Shown here: positions 16,058 to 23,976 of the stretch, piece by piece
How positions within the stretch are numbered: the stretch's first letter is position 1
Layout of the letters: the number at the start of each line of letters is the position of its first letter
Assembly: GCF_009835145.1 (NCBI RefSeq)
Contig: NZ_APKE01000034.1
Coordinates: forward strand, 1 to 32,843
DNA length: 32,843 nt
Direction: 5' to 3'
Source of the DNA: Profundibacterium mesophilum KAUST100406-0324
GTDB lineage: Bacteria; Pseudomonadota; Alphaproteobacteria; Rhodobacterales; Rhodobacteraceae
Position numbers and translations under genes: made by a program
The notes under the pieces: generated by a model
Told to the model about the DNA's origin: nothing
Seen by the model: the letters and a program-made list of their open reading frames with translations, nothing else
Databases searched by the model: none

Positions 16058-16664
16058 CACCCAGCAATCGTTTCCCGTGCTCGCGCAAGTTTCCCTCGGG
16101 ATCGACATATCGGTAGAGCGTCACCGGCCTGATCTTCAGCTCCTTACATAGCTCTGAGACGGAGGTATCGCGGTTAGCCATCGCGGCCTGTGCCATTCGC
16201 ACCTGAGCCTTGGTCAGCGCGAACTTGCGGCCTCCCTTTCGCCCCCGAGCGCGCGCGGCGGCGAGCCCGGCCATCGTCCGTTCCTTGATGAGCTCGCTCT
16301 CGAATTCGGCGAGGGAGGCGAAAATGCCGAAGGACAGTCGCCCGTGGGCCGTGGTCGTGTCGATCTGGGCGCCCTGGCCGGTCAGCACCTTCAGGCCCAC
16401 GCCGCGCTCGGAGAGGCCGGCGACCGTCTTCACCAGATGATGCAGGCTGCGCCCCAAGCGATCGAGTTTCCAGATAACCAACACGTCCCCGTCCCGAAGT
16501 GCCTTCAGGCACGCTTCCAGTCCGGGCCGTTCGTCTTTCTTTCCGGACGCCCGGTCGGAGTAGATCTGATCCTCGCCAACGCCGACGGAGATCAGGGCGT
16601 CACGCTGCAAATCGAGCGACTGGCTTCCATCGGCCTTGGAGACCCGCGCGTATCCGATCAGCAT
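16053..16664 (-). CDS. tnpR: Tn3-family serine resolvase TnpR
   Basis: About 203 aa from the ATG at 16664 (MLIGYARVSKADGSQ). Ser10 in ARVS is the nucleophile. Further resolvase features are the YSDRASGKKDERPGLEA region, WKLDRLGRSLHHLVK, and the E-helix FASLAEFESELIKERT, with a C-terminal HTH near TSVSELCKELKIRPVTLYRY. It resolves cointegrates at a res site in the tnpR-tnpA gap. A TTG nine bases further upstream is an alternative start. The gene runs right to the transposon end, its stop codon lying within the terminal inverted repeat. Sequence type is closer to DNA invertases than to Tn3 TnpR. Confidence 0.93.
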   Translation of the reverse strand: MLIGYARVSKADGSQSLDLQRDALISVGVGEDQIYSDRASGKKDERPGLEACLKALRDGDVLVIWKLDRLGRSLHHLVKTVAGLSERGVGLKVLTGQGAQIDTTTAHGRLSFGIFASLAEFESELIKERTMAGLAAARARGRKGGRKFALTKAQVRMAQAAMANRDTSVSELCKELKIRPVTLYRYVDPEGNLREHGKRLLGA

Positions 16665-16784
16665 GTGTCGCAAACGATCGTTTGGGATAATCGGCGAAGA
16701 TCGGCGCTTCTGGCCATTGATAATTTTCCTTAACCCATATCGAAATCAAAGATACGCAATGGAATAGTTGAAAGCAAAAGAAAC
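16665..16784. promoter_or_regulatory. Probable res site and divergent tnpR/tnpA promoters
   Basis: The gap between the divergent resolvase and transposase genes. It contains the perfect 14-bp palindrome CAAACGATCGTTTG at 16671-16684, a likely resolvase subsite, and an AT-rich part from 16715 with TATCGAAATCAAAGATA. Position is standard for Tn3-family res; the subsites were not fully delimited. Confidence 0.55.
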
Positions 16785-19670
16785 ATGGCCCACCGGACCA
16801 TCCTGACGCCGAAGCAACGGGAGATCCTGTTCGGCCTTCCCGCGGACGAACCGCGGCTGCTCAAGCACTTCACGCTGTCGGATGAAGACCTCGATCATAT
16901 CGGCCAGCGCAGGCGTCCGCGAAACCGTCTCGGCTTTGCCTTGCAGCTCTGTGCGCTGCGCTACCCCGGACGCGCCCTGTTGCCGGGCGAAGTCATTCCG
17001 GCCGAGATCACCAACTTCCTCGCCGCGCAGCTCGGTCTCAAGGACGCCGACCTCGACGCCTATGCCGCCCGCGAAGAAACGCGACACGAGCACATGGCCA
17101 GCTTGCGTCAACTCTACGGCTACAGGACCTTCGCGGGCCGCGGTGCCCGCGACCTGAAGCTCTGGCTCGACGGCCAGGCCGAGCACGCCGTTTCCAACGA
17201 GGACATCGCCCGCCGCTTCGTTGAGGAATGCCGGAGAACCCTGACCATCCTCCCCGCCACATCCACGATCGAACGGCTCTGCGCCGATGCTCTGGTCGCC
17301 GCCGAGCGGCGGATCGAGACGCGGATCGCGGACCGCCTGCGCGATGAAGAGTGCGTGGTCCTCGACAAATTACTGTCTGAGATGGTCGAGGATCGACTGA
17401 CCCGGTTCGTCTGGTTGCGCAAGTTCGAGGTCGGGAACAATTCGGCCGCCGCACGCCGGCTGCTCGATCGGCTCGATTACCTTCGCCAAATCGACCTTTC
17501 GCCGGATGTGTTCCACGGCGTTCCGGATCATCGCATCACCCGCCTGCGTCGGCAGGGCGAACGCTACTTCGCGGACGGATTACGCGATCTGCCGGACGAC
17601 CGCCGCCACGCCATCCTTGCCGTCTGCGTGTCGGAATGGCGACGCGCGATCGCGGATGCCGTGGTCGAGACACACGACCGGATCGTCGGCAGGACCTGGC
17701 GGGAGGCCGCCCGGCTGTGCGATGACCGCATGGACGGAGCGCAACCGGCGGTCCAGAAGACCTTGCGCTCGTTCCGCGATATGGGAACGGCCCTACTCGA
17801 AGCGAAGAACGACGACGCATCCCTCGAGGACGCCATATCATCCAGTCCGGGATGGACGGATTTGCAGGCTCTCGTCGCCGTCGCGGCCCGACTGACGGAC
17901 ACGCTGTCGTCGGACCCGATTTCCCATGTCGTGCAAGGCTACAAGAGGTTCCGTCGGTACGTGCCCCGGATGCTGCGGCTTCTCGAAATCGACGGGGCGG
18001 ACGTGGCGAAGCCCCTTCTGGAGGCGACTGGGCTAATCGGGTCCGACAAGGCTCACAGTCAGCCGACGAATTTTCTGCGGCGCACGTCGAAGTGGCATCG
18101 CCATCTGAAGACCCGGACCGCCGGGGACGGCCGCCTGTGGGAGGTCGCGGTCATGTTCCATCTGCGCGACGCGTTCCGCTCGGGTGATATTTGGTTGGAA
18201 CGGTCCCGGCGCTACGGCGACCTGAAACAGGTGCTGGTGCCCGCGCAGGCCGCAGAGGCGAACGCTCGTCTCGCCGTCCCCCTTGATCCGGAGGACTGGC
18301 TGGCCGATCGCCACGCACGGATGGAGCTCGGCCTCGAAAAGCTGGCCAATGCCGCGAAGGCGGGCGCGATCCCCGGCGGCTCGATCGAGAACGGCGTGCT
18401 TCATCTGAGCCGGCTGCCGACGGCACCGCCGCAGGGGGCCGATGATCTGCTGTCCGATCTCTACCGGCGCGTCCCGGAAACGCGGATCACCGACATCATG
18501 CTTGAGGTGGACCGCGCGACCGGGTTCACCGAGGCGTTCACACATCTCAGGACTGGCGCTCCGCCGAAGGACCGGATCGGCCTGATGAACGTGCTCCTGG
18601 CCGAAGGGCTCAACCTCGGTCTGAGCAAGATGGCCGAAGCCAGCAATTCCCACGGCTTCTGGGGACTGATGCGGATTTCGCGCTGGCACGTGGAAAGTGA
18701 TGCCTACGCCCGCGCGCTCGCAAGCGTCGTCGAGGCGCAGGCCGCTCTGCCGATGGCCCGGTTCTGGGGGATGGGAACGACCGCCTCCAGCGACGGACAG
18801 TTCTTCCCGACCACGCGGCAGGGCGAGGCGATGAACCTGATCAACGCGAAATACGGGCGCGAGCCTGGACTGAAGGCTTACACTCATGTCTCCGACCAGT
18901 TCGCGCCCTTCGCGTCGCAGACCATCCCGGCCACGGTCAGCGAAGCGCCGTATATCCTTGACGGCCTGCTCAACAACGAGGTCGGCAAGCGGATCAGGGA
19001 GCAATACGCCGATACAGGCGGCTTCACCGATCACGTCTTCGCCGTCACCTCGATCCTCGGCCACCGGTTCATCCCGCGCATCCGCGATCTGCCGTCCAAG
19101 CGTCTCTACGTTTTCGAGCCGAAGGCCGTGCCGCCGAACCTGCGCGGTCTGGCGGGCGGCACGATCCGGGAGAACCTGATCGCGTCCAACTGGGCCGACA
19201 TCCTGCGGATCGCGGCGACCATGACGGCCGGGACCGTCGCGCCCAGCCAGATTCTGCGCAAGCTGGCCTCCTATCCACGGCAGAACGATCTGGCTGTTGC
19301 TTTGCGGGAAGTCGGCCGCGTCGAGCGCACGTTGTTCATGATGGAATGGGTCCTGAACACCGACATGCAGCGCCGCGTCCAGATCGGCCTCAACAAGGGC
19401 GAGGCGCACCACGCCCTGAAGAACGCGCTGCGGATCGGCCGGCAGGGTGAAATCCGCGACCGCACAGCCGAGGGCCAACATTTTCGGATGGCCGCGCTCA
19501 ACCTGCTGGCCGCGGTCGTCATCTACTGGAATACGGCCGGCTTGGGCGAGGCCGTTGCACAGCGCCAGCGTGCGAAGCTCCCGGTCCCGCCCGATCTTCT
19601 GGCGCACACCTCGCCCCTCGGTTGGGCGCACATCCTGCTGACCGGCGAATACAAATGGCCGAAGCGGTAG
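16785..19670 (+). CDS. tnpA: Tn3-family transposase TnpA
   Basis: A 961-aa transposase that binds the 38-bp ends and performs replicative transposition. Length is typical (950-1,010 aa). The N-terminal DNA-binding part begins ILTPKQREILFGLPADEP. The DDE catalytic residues are the Asp of SSDGQFFPT (about residue 666), the Asp in TGGFTDHVFAVTSILGHRF (about 750) and the Glu in QIGLNKGEAHHALKNAL (about 868). No frameshift or stop interrupts it. It is divergent from tnpR. The cargo genes lie between its 3' end and the right inverted repeat. Confidence 0.96.
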   Translation: MAHRTILTPKQREILFGLPADEPRLLKHFTLSDEDLDHIGQRRRPRNRLGFALQLCALRYPGRALLPGEVIPAEITNFLAAQLGLKDADLDAYAAREETRHEHMASLRQLYGYRTFAGRGARDLKLWLDGQAEHAVSNEDIARRFVEECRRTLTILPATSTIERLCADALVAAERRIETRIADRLRDEECVVLDKLLSEMVEDRLTRFVWLRKFEVGNNSAAARRLLDRLDYLRQIDLSPDVFHGVPDHRITRLRRQGERYFADGLRDLPDDRRHAILAVCVSEWRRAIADAVVETHDRIVGRTWREAARLCDDRMDGAQPAVQKTLRSFRDMGTALLEAKNDDASLEDAISSSPGWTDLQALVAVAARLTDTLSSDPISHVVQGYKRFRRYVPRMLRLLEIDGADVAKPLLEATGLIGSDKAHSQPTNFLRRTSKWHRHLKTRTAGDGRLWEVAVMFHLRDAFRSGDIWLERSRRYGDLKQVLVPAQAAEANARLAVPLDPEDWLADRHARMELGLEKLANAAKAGAIPGGSIENGVLHLSRLPTAPPQGADDLLSDLYRRVPETRITDIMLEVDRATGFTEAFTHLRTGAPPKDRIGLMNVLLAEGLNLGLSKMAEASNSHGFWGLMRISRWHVESDAYARALASVVEAQAALPMARFWGMGTTASSDGQFFPTTRQGEAMNLINAKYGREPGLKAYTHVSDQFAPFASQTIPATVSEAPYILDGLLNNEVGKRIREQYADTGGFTDHVFAVTSILGHRFIPRIRDLPSKRLYVFEPKAVPPNLRGLAGGTIRENLIASNWADILRIAATMTAGTVAPSQILRKLASYPRQNDLAVALREVGRVERTLFMMEWVLNTDMQRRVQIGLNKGEAHHALKNALRIGRQGEIRDRTAEGQHFRMAALNLLAAVVIYWNTAGLGEAVAQRQRAKLPVPPDLLAHTSPLGWAHILLTGEYKWPKR

Positions 19671-19795
19671 AAACTACAGCCGACATTCGCTGCACCGTGC
19701 TCGAACTCACGGAACGCGGGGCGGACCTGTATTTCGAGTAACGAATGAAATCGCGCCCATAACTTCTTTTTTGGTACAGTACGCTGTGCGAAACA

Positions 19796-20968
19796 TCATC
19801 CCCGGCCGCGCTGTGCGAGCGCGAGCAAAATATTGATCAAGAGTAGGCCAGCGAGGAGGCCCAGCATGGGTTCCACGCCGATCGCGCCGATGGCTATTCC
19901 GGCGATGTATGGAAAGCCCAGCGAGCCGACGAAGTAGCATAGGCCAAAGACGAGAAGAGTTTGCCGGACCAGACCATCAGGGCTCCTCGCGGCGGCCCAG
20001 GCGTTCACCACAGAGTAGCTCAGCCCGTACCCGACCCCTAGCACCGCAGATGTGATTACGTAGGCGAGCGAACCACCGACCAAGAGCGCAAAGGACCCGA
20101 TAGCAAGTGCTGCGAGCCCGTAGAGCAGAGCTGCGGTCAGTCGAAAGTCATAGTTCAGGACCAGTCGTGCCGCGAACAAGCGGCAGCCAATGGTCGCTCC
20201 GAGGAAGGCGATGAAGAACATCGCGTAGTCGAGGTCGCGCGATGCCGCGTAGACGCTTTGGAAGCTCGAAAGGCTTCCAAACATCGCTCCACCAAGACCG
20301 ACCATTGAAATCGGCACGATGACCGGTGATCGGACAATCCGGCGTAGGATTGGCCACGTTACACGCATGGGAAAGACCCCAGTCGCCGGTTGATCCGTTC
20401 GCAAGGCCAGATGGATCAGGATCGCGCCGATCAGAGAGCCGATCGCCGCTGTCAGGAATGCGGCATCGAGTGGGTATCCCGAGGCGCTCCACCCTCGGCC
20501 GATGATTGGGGATGCCCCCAGCCCGGCCATCATGGAACCCGACAGGATCGCCAACCGATAGCCGACAGTCTCGGCCGTACTCGTGTCGGAGACCGCCACC
20601 GGCGCGAGGAGGTAAAACATGCCCCATCCGAGCCCCAGAAGGACGCTCGACGGAAGAAGGAACTCTAGACGTCCCTGACCGATCGCGAATCCAAGTGTCG
20701 CCAACGCCATAAGGATGCCGGATAGTGCGATCGTTCGCCTCAGGCCGAACCTGTCGCCGAGACGGCCCGAGAGGTGAGCCCCCACAAGAGTTGGCGGTGC
20801 CATCGCGGAGATCACGAGACCGGCGGTTACCGCCTCGCCCCCCGCTTCAGTAACCGACAGCGCCAAAAGGAAGGTCGTGCCGTAAGGGAGCGACAGCAAC
20901 GCACTGCCTATACAGGCAGCGATGAATGACCCACGACGGGAAGCGGTTTCTGCGATGTCCGGCCCCAT
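19796..20968 (-). CDS. MFS transporter (transposon cargo)
   Basis: About 390 aa from the ATG at 20968 (MGPDIAETASRRG), with around twelve hydrophobic segments. The loop motif AHLSGRLGDRFGLRRTIALS between helices 2 and 3 is the major facilitator signature (G-x-x-x-D-R-x-G-R-R). It probably exports a small molecule by proton antiport. The ATG lies one base after the stop of the XRE-cupin regulator (TGACATG), so the two are one operon. With azlCD divergently transcribed from the same regulator, the unit reads as a paired export module. The substrate is unknown; amino acids or related metabolites are a reasonable guess. Confidence 0.85.
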   Translation of the reverse strand: MGPDIAETASRRGSFIAACIGSALLSLPYGTTFLLALSVTEAGGEAVTAGLVISAMAPPTLVGAHLSGRLGDRFGLRRTIALSGILMALATLGFAIGQGRLEFLLPSSVLLGLGWGMFYLLAPVAVSDTSTAETVGYRLAILSGSMMAGLGASPIIGRGWSASGYPLDAAFLTAAIGSLIGAILIHLALRTDQPATGVFPMRVTWPILRRIVRSPVIVPISMVGLGGAMFGSLSSFQSVYAASRDLDYAMFFIAFLGATIGCRLFAARLVLNYDFRLTAALLYGLAALAIGSFALLVGGSLAYVITSAVLGVGYGLSYSVVNAWAAARSPDGLVRQTLLVFGLCYFVGSLGFPYIAGIAIGAIGVEPMLGLLAGLLLINILLALAQRGRG

Positions 20969-20969
20969 G

Positions 20970-21518
20970 TCAGCGCACGCTATCCATAACGAGCAGCAGC
21001 AAGGACGGTCCGCCAAGCGCCTCGTAGGAATGGACCACATCGCTGGGATACCGAAAGTAATCCCCTGGCCCGATCTCGACCGTCTCGTCGTCGGGGCCGA
21101 TCCGCACGGACCCGTGGCAAAGGACCGCGTGTTCGATGGTGCCCGCCGGGTGGGGGGCGGAGCGGCGAACGGACCCTGGGCTCAATGCAACGCGATAGAG
21201 GTCCCGGCGTCGATCCGGCGGACATTTGTTCAGAAGGACCGCAGCGTAGTCGGCTTGATCCGAATGCAGGCCGAGCCCGTCTGACGCACGAATGATCGCC
21301 TGTGGCGAGGACGCGCTATCGAACAGAGAACTGAAGGTTACGTCGAGCGCCGTGGCGATGGCCCAAAGGGTCTCGACGCTGGGGTTTCCTTTTCCCGTCT
21401 CCAACTGGGACAGCGTGGACTTGGCGAGACCGGCCTTCGCGGCGAGAGCGGAAAGGCTGAGCTGGGCCACTTCTCTCTCGCGACGGATGGCGTTGGCTAT
21501 AATGGTATTTGGGGTCAT
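20970..21518 (-). CDS. XRE-cupin transcriptional regulator
   Basis: About 182 aa from the ATG at 21518 (MTPNTIIANAIRRERE); upstream in-frame codons overlap operator-like DNA and are probably not translated. The HTH covers residues ~8-62 (LSALAAKAGLAKSTLSQLET, GNPSVETLWAIATAL). A C-terminal cupin follows at about 105-180 (HAVLCHGSVRIGPDDETVEI, GPGDYFRYPSDVVHSYEALG). Proteins of this design sense a small molecule in the cupin barrel and often control adjacent AzlCD-type exporters. It is divergent from azlC and cotranscribed with the MFS gene. It probably represses both directions through the inverted repeat at 21550-21597. Confidence 0.9.
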   Translation of the reverse strand: MTPNTIIANAIRREREVAQLSLSALAAKAGLAKSTLSQLETGKGNPSVETLWAIATALDVTFSSLFDSASSPQAIIRASDGLGLHSDQADYAAVLLNKCPPDRRRDLYRVALSPGSVRRSAPHPAGTIEHAVLCHGSVRIGPDDETVEIGPGDYFRYPSDVVHSYEALGGPSLLLLVMDSVR

Positions 21519-21549
21519 GAGTATCCGATATTTCGTCCTATCGTTCGCC

Positions 21550-21597
21550 TTGACGAACGTTACTCGAATGTTCACTTTATCGAACAACGTTCGTCAA
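21550..21597. promoter_or_regulatory. Operator candidate for XRE-cupin regulator
   Basis: Perfect 12-bp inverted arms TTGACGAACGTT (21550-21561) and AACGTTCGTCAA (21586-21597), with inner TCGAA-type half sites (ACTCGAATGTTC and TATCGAAC). It lies between the divergent regulator and azlC genes, the expected control position. Confidence 0.65.
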
Positions 21598-21606
21598 GAG
21601 GGAATT

Positions 21607-21688
21607 CGGTACAATGTCCAGTCGGATGAGACACGGCCGCACGCCGGACCGATCTGAATTCTCCAAGGCGCTTTTGGACATTGTACCG
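21607..21688 (+). promoter_or_regulatory. 14-bp inverted repeat over the azlC start
   Basis: The arm CGGTACAATGTCCA (21607-21620) contains the azlC ATG. It is exactly complementary to TGGACATTGTACCG (21675-21688), 54 bases later inside the gene. In mRNA the start codon would be locked in a 14-bp stem. This could limit translation or act as a regulated structure. Confidence 0.5.
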
Positions 21689-22327
21689 CTCTCTCTGGGC
21701 GTTGCTGTCTACGGCTTGGCGTTCGGCCTCTTGGCTGCGGGCGAAGGGATGGGTGCGTGGTCTACCGGGCTTATGGGGGCACTCGTTTTTGCGGGCTCGG
21801 CACAAATTGTTGCGCTGGAACGGCTTTCGACGGATAGCGGGCCGCTTCTGGCCGTCGTTGCCGGGCTTGCGCTCAACCTCCGAATTTTGTTGATGACGGC
21901 GTCCTTGCGAAACGACCTTGATGGTCGGCCAGCCTGGCAGATCGTGTTGGGCGTTCATCTGACCTCGGACGAAAACTGGGTCTTGATGCATGCGACCCGG
22001 AACAGCGGCACGCCGGCGGGCTACTGGTATCTCGTCGGGGGCGGCACCAGCCTCATCACGGTGTGGGTTGTCGCGACCGCGATCGGCGCAGGGTTCGCGC
22101 AAGCTCTGCCGGAGTTGGGCGATAGCGGCTTGGATTTCGCCTTTGCCGCCGCGTTCATCCTCTTGCTCACGAGCTTGTGGCGAGGGCCTCAAAGCCTCTC
22201 CCCTTGGATCGTATCTGTCGCGATTGCCGGTGCGTTTGCTCTCCTCCTGCCGTTCGATCCGTCGTGGGGTCTACTTGCGGGTGCGATTGCCGGTGCGGGA
22301 TTTGCGGGGTGGTGCCGCCGTGAATGA
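21614..22327 (+). CDS. azlC: AzlC branched-chain amino acid export protein
   Basis: A 237-aa membrane protein of the AzlC/YgaZ family, the large subunit of a two-component amino acid exporter. The N-terminal part has the family segment IVPLSLGVAVYGLAFGLLAA (about residues 23-42), then GALVFAGSAQIVALERL and ALNLRILLMTASLRNDL. Several further hydrophobic segments follow. The last codons overlap the azlD start by 8 bp. It is divergent from the XRE-cupin regulator. The ATG at 21614 sits inside a 14-bp inverted repeat; an ATG at 21626 is an alternative start. Confidence 0.92.
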   Translation: MSSRMRHGRTPDRSEFSKALLDIVPLSLGVAVYGLAFGLLAAGEGMGAWSTGLMGALVFAGSAQIVALERLSTDSGPLLAVVAGLALNLRILLMTASLRNDLDGRPAWQIVLGVHLTSDENWVLMHATRNSGTPAGYWYLVGGGTSLITVWVVATAIGAGFAQALPELGDSGLDFAFAAAFILLLTSLWRGPQSLSPWIVSVAIAGAFALLLPFDPSWGLLAGAIAGAGFAGWCRRE

Positions 22328-22613
22328 GCATCTTGTCGTTATTTCCGGGCTGGCAGTTGGAACCTTCGCAATCCGTTTGGGAGGCTATCTTCTGGGAGCG
22401 CGTATTCCATCGAGCGGCCCATGGGCGCGGGCCCTCCGGGCCCTGCCCGGCTGTCTCATCGCGGCTCTATTATCTATCATCCTCGTCCAAGCCGGCCCTC
22501 CCGAATGGAGCGCGGCCGCATTGTCCTTGGTGGTTGCGCTTGGGTCGCGGAGCTTGCCGCTGACCATGCTGACCGGCGTCGCGGCAGTTTGGTTACTTCG
22601 CAGCATCGTATGA
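22320..22613 (+). CDS. azlD: AzlD small exporter subunit
   Basis: A 97-aa membrane protein from the GTG at 22320 (VNEHLVVISGLAVGTFAIRL). It shows the AzlD/YgaH features: GGYLLGARIPSSGPWARAL, ALPGCLIAALLSIILVQAGP, and a last helix TGVAAVWLLRSIV. It partners with AzlC; both are required for export of branched-chain or related amino acids in known systems. The start overlaps azlC by 8 bp, showing translational coupling. It is the last gene before the right transposon end, about 75 bp away. Confidence 0.9.
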   Translation: MNEHLVVISGLAVGTFAIRLGGYLLGARIPSSGPWARALRALPGCLIAALLSIILVQAGPPEWSAAALSLVVALGSRSLPLTMLTGVAAVWLLRSIV

Positions 22614-22687
22614 AGACGCTCGATCCGATCACTGAAAGGGGCTCTTCGGCAGCCTTCGCCGCGCGCTGTCCGAGTGACCGGTATCGG

Positions 22688-22725
22688 CTTAGCGTAGGAT
22701 TTCACACTCTCCCGCAAACGACCCG
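22688..22725 (-). repeat. Tn3 right inverted repeat (38 bp)
   Basis: On the + strand it starts CTTAGCGTAGGATTTCACAC and ends CGCAAACGACCCG. It matches the left repeat in inverse orientation except at the outermost base and one internal base. Confidence 0.92.
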
Positions 22726-22730
22726 ATCTT
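22726..22730 (+). repeat. Target-site duplication ATCTT, right copy
   Basis: ATCTT immediately outside the right inverted repeat; identical to 16015-16019. Confidence 0.9.
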
Positions 22731-22829
22731 ATCCGCAAACACACGCTTGGCACCGGCCTCCGTCAAGGCATCGGTTTGGGCTTCGAGATTCTGGTCGTCT
22801 GTGCTGACGCGGGCGTATCCAATGATCAT
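22726..22829 (-). pseudogene. Serine recombinase, 5' part, split by Tn3 insertion
   Basis: Reading from the ATG at 22829 on the minus strand gives [20 protein letters not shown], then [15 protein letters not shown], where the transposon interrupts. Ser9 in ARVS is the catalytic serine. The rest of the gene is at 15579-16019. The catalytic serine and the DNA-binding domain are now about 6.7 kb apart, so the protein must be inactive. The region just upstream contains CCAAAACC and GGTTTTGG (22854-22874) with a 5-base spacer, and dispersed repeat copy C. Confidence 0.9.
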
Positions 22830-22930
22830 GCATCAAGTATGCCATAAACGTCCCAAAACCCCAAAGGTTTTGGCCTGGGTTTTTGTCCTTATCAACAGCT
22901 TGATTTGCGGTAGGGTAGGGCGCGGGGACA

Positions 22931-22977
22931 AAAACGACCGTATTTGGCCCGCAGGTTCTGGCAAGGGGTTTGTGTCC
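22931..22977 (+). repeat. Dispersed ~75-bp repeat, copy C (second half)
   Basis: Matches AACGACCGTATTTGGC, then GGTTCTGGCAAGGGGTTTGT and GTCC, nearly identical to copy E. The first half is missing or replaced. It lies between the disrupted recombinase and the LysR gene. Its ends GGACAAAAAC and GTTTGTGTCC also form an imperfect inverted repeat. Confidence 0.65.
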
Positions 22978-22999
22978 ACCCTACTGCGAAAACACGAAG

Positions 23000-23878
23000 T
23001 CATGCGTCGGCTTCAGCTTTCGATGCGAACCAATCGAACGCGGCTTGGACGGACGACCTGCGCTTTTGACTGCGCTCGGCCAGCAAGTAGAAATCTTGCT
23101 CTCCGGAAAGGGCCTCCGGGTGGATTTGCACAAGGCGCTTTTCAGCGATGTCGCGGCGCACGAGAAAGCTGCTGACGAGGGCCGCGCCTTGACCCGAGAG
23201 GGCGGCGTCCATTGCCAAGGCAGTCTGACTCAACCGCAAGCCATGTCCACCCCGATTTTCGACTTTGAACTGCTTGAGAAATGCGGGCCACAGATCATGT
23301 GCATCGTGCAGTTTCGGCAGGTGTGACAAGGTCTCCAGGTCGAGCGGCAAGCGATGCTCCGCTACGAGCGAGGGTGCCGCGACCGCGATGACTTTCTGTC
23401 GGAACAGTCGAACGACTTCCAACGCCGCGCCGAAAGGCGGCTTGCCTTGGCGAATGGCCAGGTCGATCCCGTCTCCGTAAAAACTGGACACCCTTTCGGT
23501 GGCGAAGACCGCCAAGTCGGCGTTCGGGTGTAAGGCCGAGAAATCCGGCAGGTTCGGTATCAGCCACTTTGCCGCGAAGGTCGGGGTCACGCTGACCAGC
23601 ACCTTGTCCGGTTCTGGGCGAAGGGTCTCGGTGGCCGCGCGCAACTCCTCGAAAACGGTGGCAACGCGGGCATGATAGCCGCGTCCAGTCGATGTAAACG
23701 CCAGCCCTTTCGGCAACCTGTCGAACAGCGGCACTCCCAGTTGCGCTTCAAGCTGGCGCACCTGTTGCGCCACTGCCCCCTGTGTAACTCCCATTTCGTC
23801 GGCGGCGGCCCGGAAGTTGAGATGACGGCCTGCCGCATCAAAGGCACGCAATCCATTGAGGGGCGGAAGCTGGGTCAT
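23000..23878 (-). CDS. LysR-family regulator (GcvA-like)
   Basis: A 292-aa LysR-type regulator. The winged HTH is at residues 1-65 (LPPLNGLRAFDAAGRHLNFR, then ELGVTQGAVAQQ-like MGVTQGAVAQQVRQLEAQLG). The effector-binding domain starts near residue 90, with SVTPTFAAKWLIPNLPDFSA and GDGIDLAIRQGKPPFG, patterns typical of the GcvA/AmpR subgroup. It is divergent from the SDR gene at 23977, across about 100 bp, and probably controls it. The ATG at 23878 begins MTQLPPLNG. Confidence 0.92.
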   Translation of the reverse strand: MTQLPPLNGLRAFDAAGRHLNFRAAADEMGVTQGAVAQQVRQLEAQLGVPLFDRLPKGLAFTSTGRGYHARVATVFEELRAATETLRPEPDKVLVSVTPTFAAKWLIPNLPDFSALHPNADLAVFATERVSSFYGDGIDLAIRQGKPPFGAALEVVRLFRQKVIAVAAPSLVAEHRLPLDLETLSHLPKLHDAHDLWPAFLKQFKVENRGGHGLRLSQTALAMDAALSGQGAALVSSFLVRRDIAEKRLVQIHPEALSGEQDFYLLAERSQKRRSSVQAAFDWFASKAEADA

Positions 23879-23976
23879 GGTGAGATAGTAATCCTACTGG
23901 CACACAACATCAATTCTGGCGCGAAATCCTATCAACGGTTGTCTAAATTGAAGTCAGAACAATGATGGAGCATACG

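Larger units (their letters stand above)
16020..22725 (+). mobile_element. Complete Tn3-family transposon with azlCD/MFS cargo (6.7 kb)
   Basis: Bounded by 38-bp terminal inverted repeats that start GGGGTC and end CGCTAAG (16020-16057 and, inverted, 22688-22725). They differ at the first base and one internal base. Both ends are flanked by the direct duplication ATCTT. Contents in order are tnpR, tnpA (divergent, with a res region between), an MFS exporter, an XRE-cupin regulator, and azlC-azlD. The intact tnpA, tnpR and ends suggest an active or recently active element. It is inserted inside a serine recombinase gene. Confidence 0.95.

Noticed and set aside
18033-19631. A 532-codon open frame on the minus strand opposite tnpA.
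   Set aside because: Runs antisense to well-conserved transposase coding sequence and contains no recognisable motif.
22854-22874. CCAAAACC/GGTTTTGG inverted repeat as a terminator.
   Set aside because: No T-run follows in either direction; its place upstream of the recombinase start fits a recombination or control site better, but this is not demonstrable.
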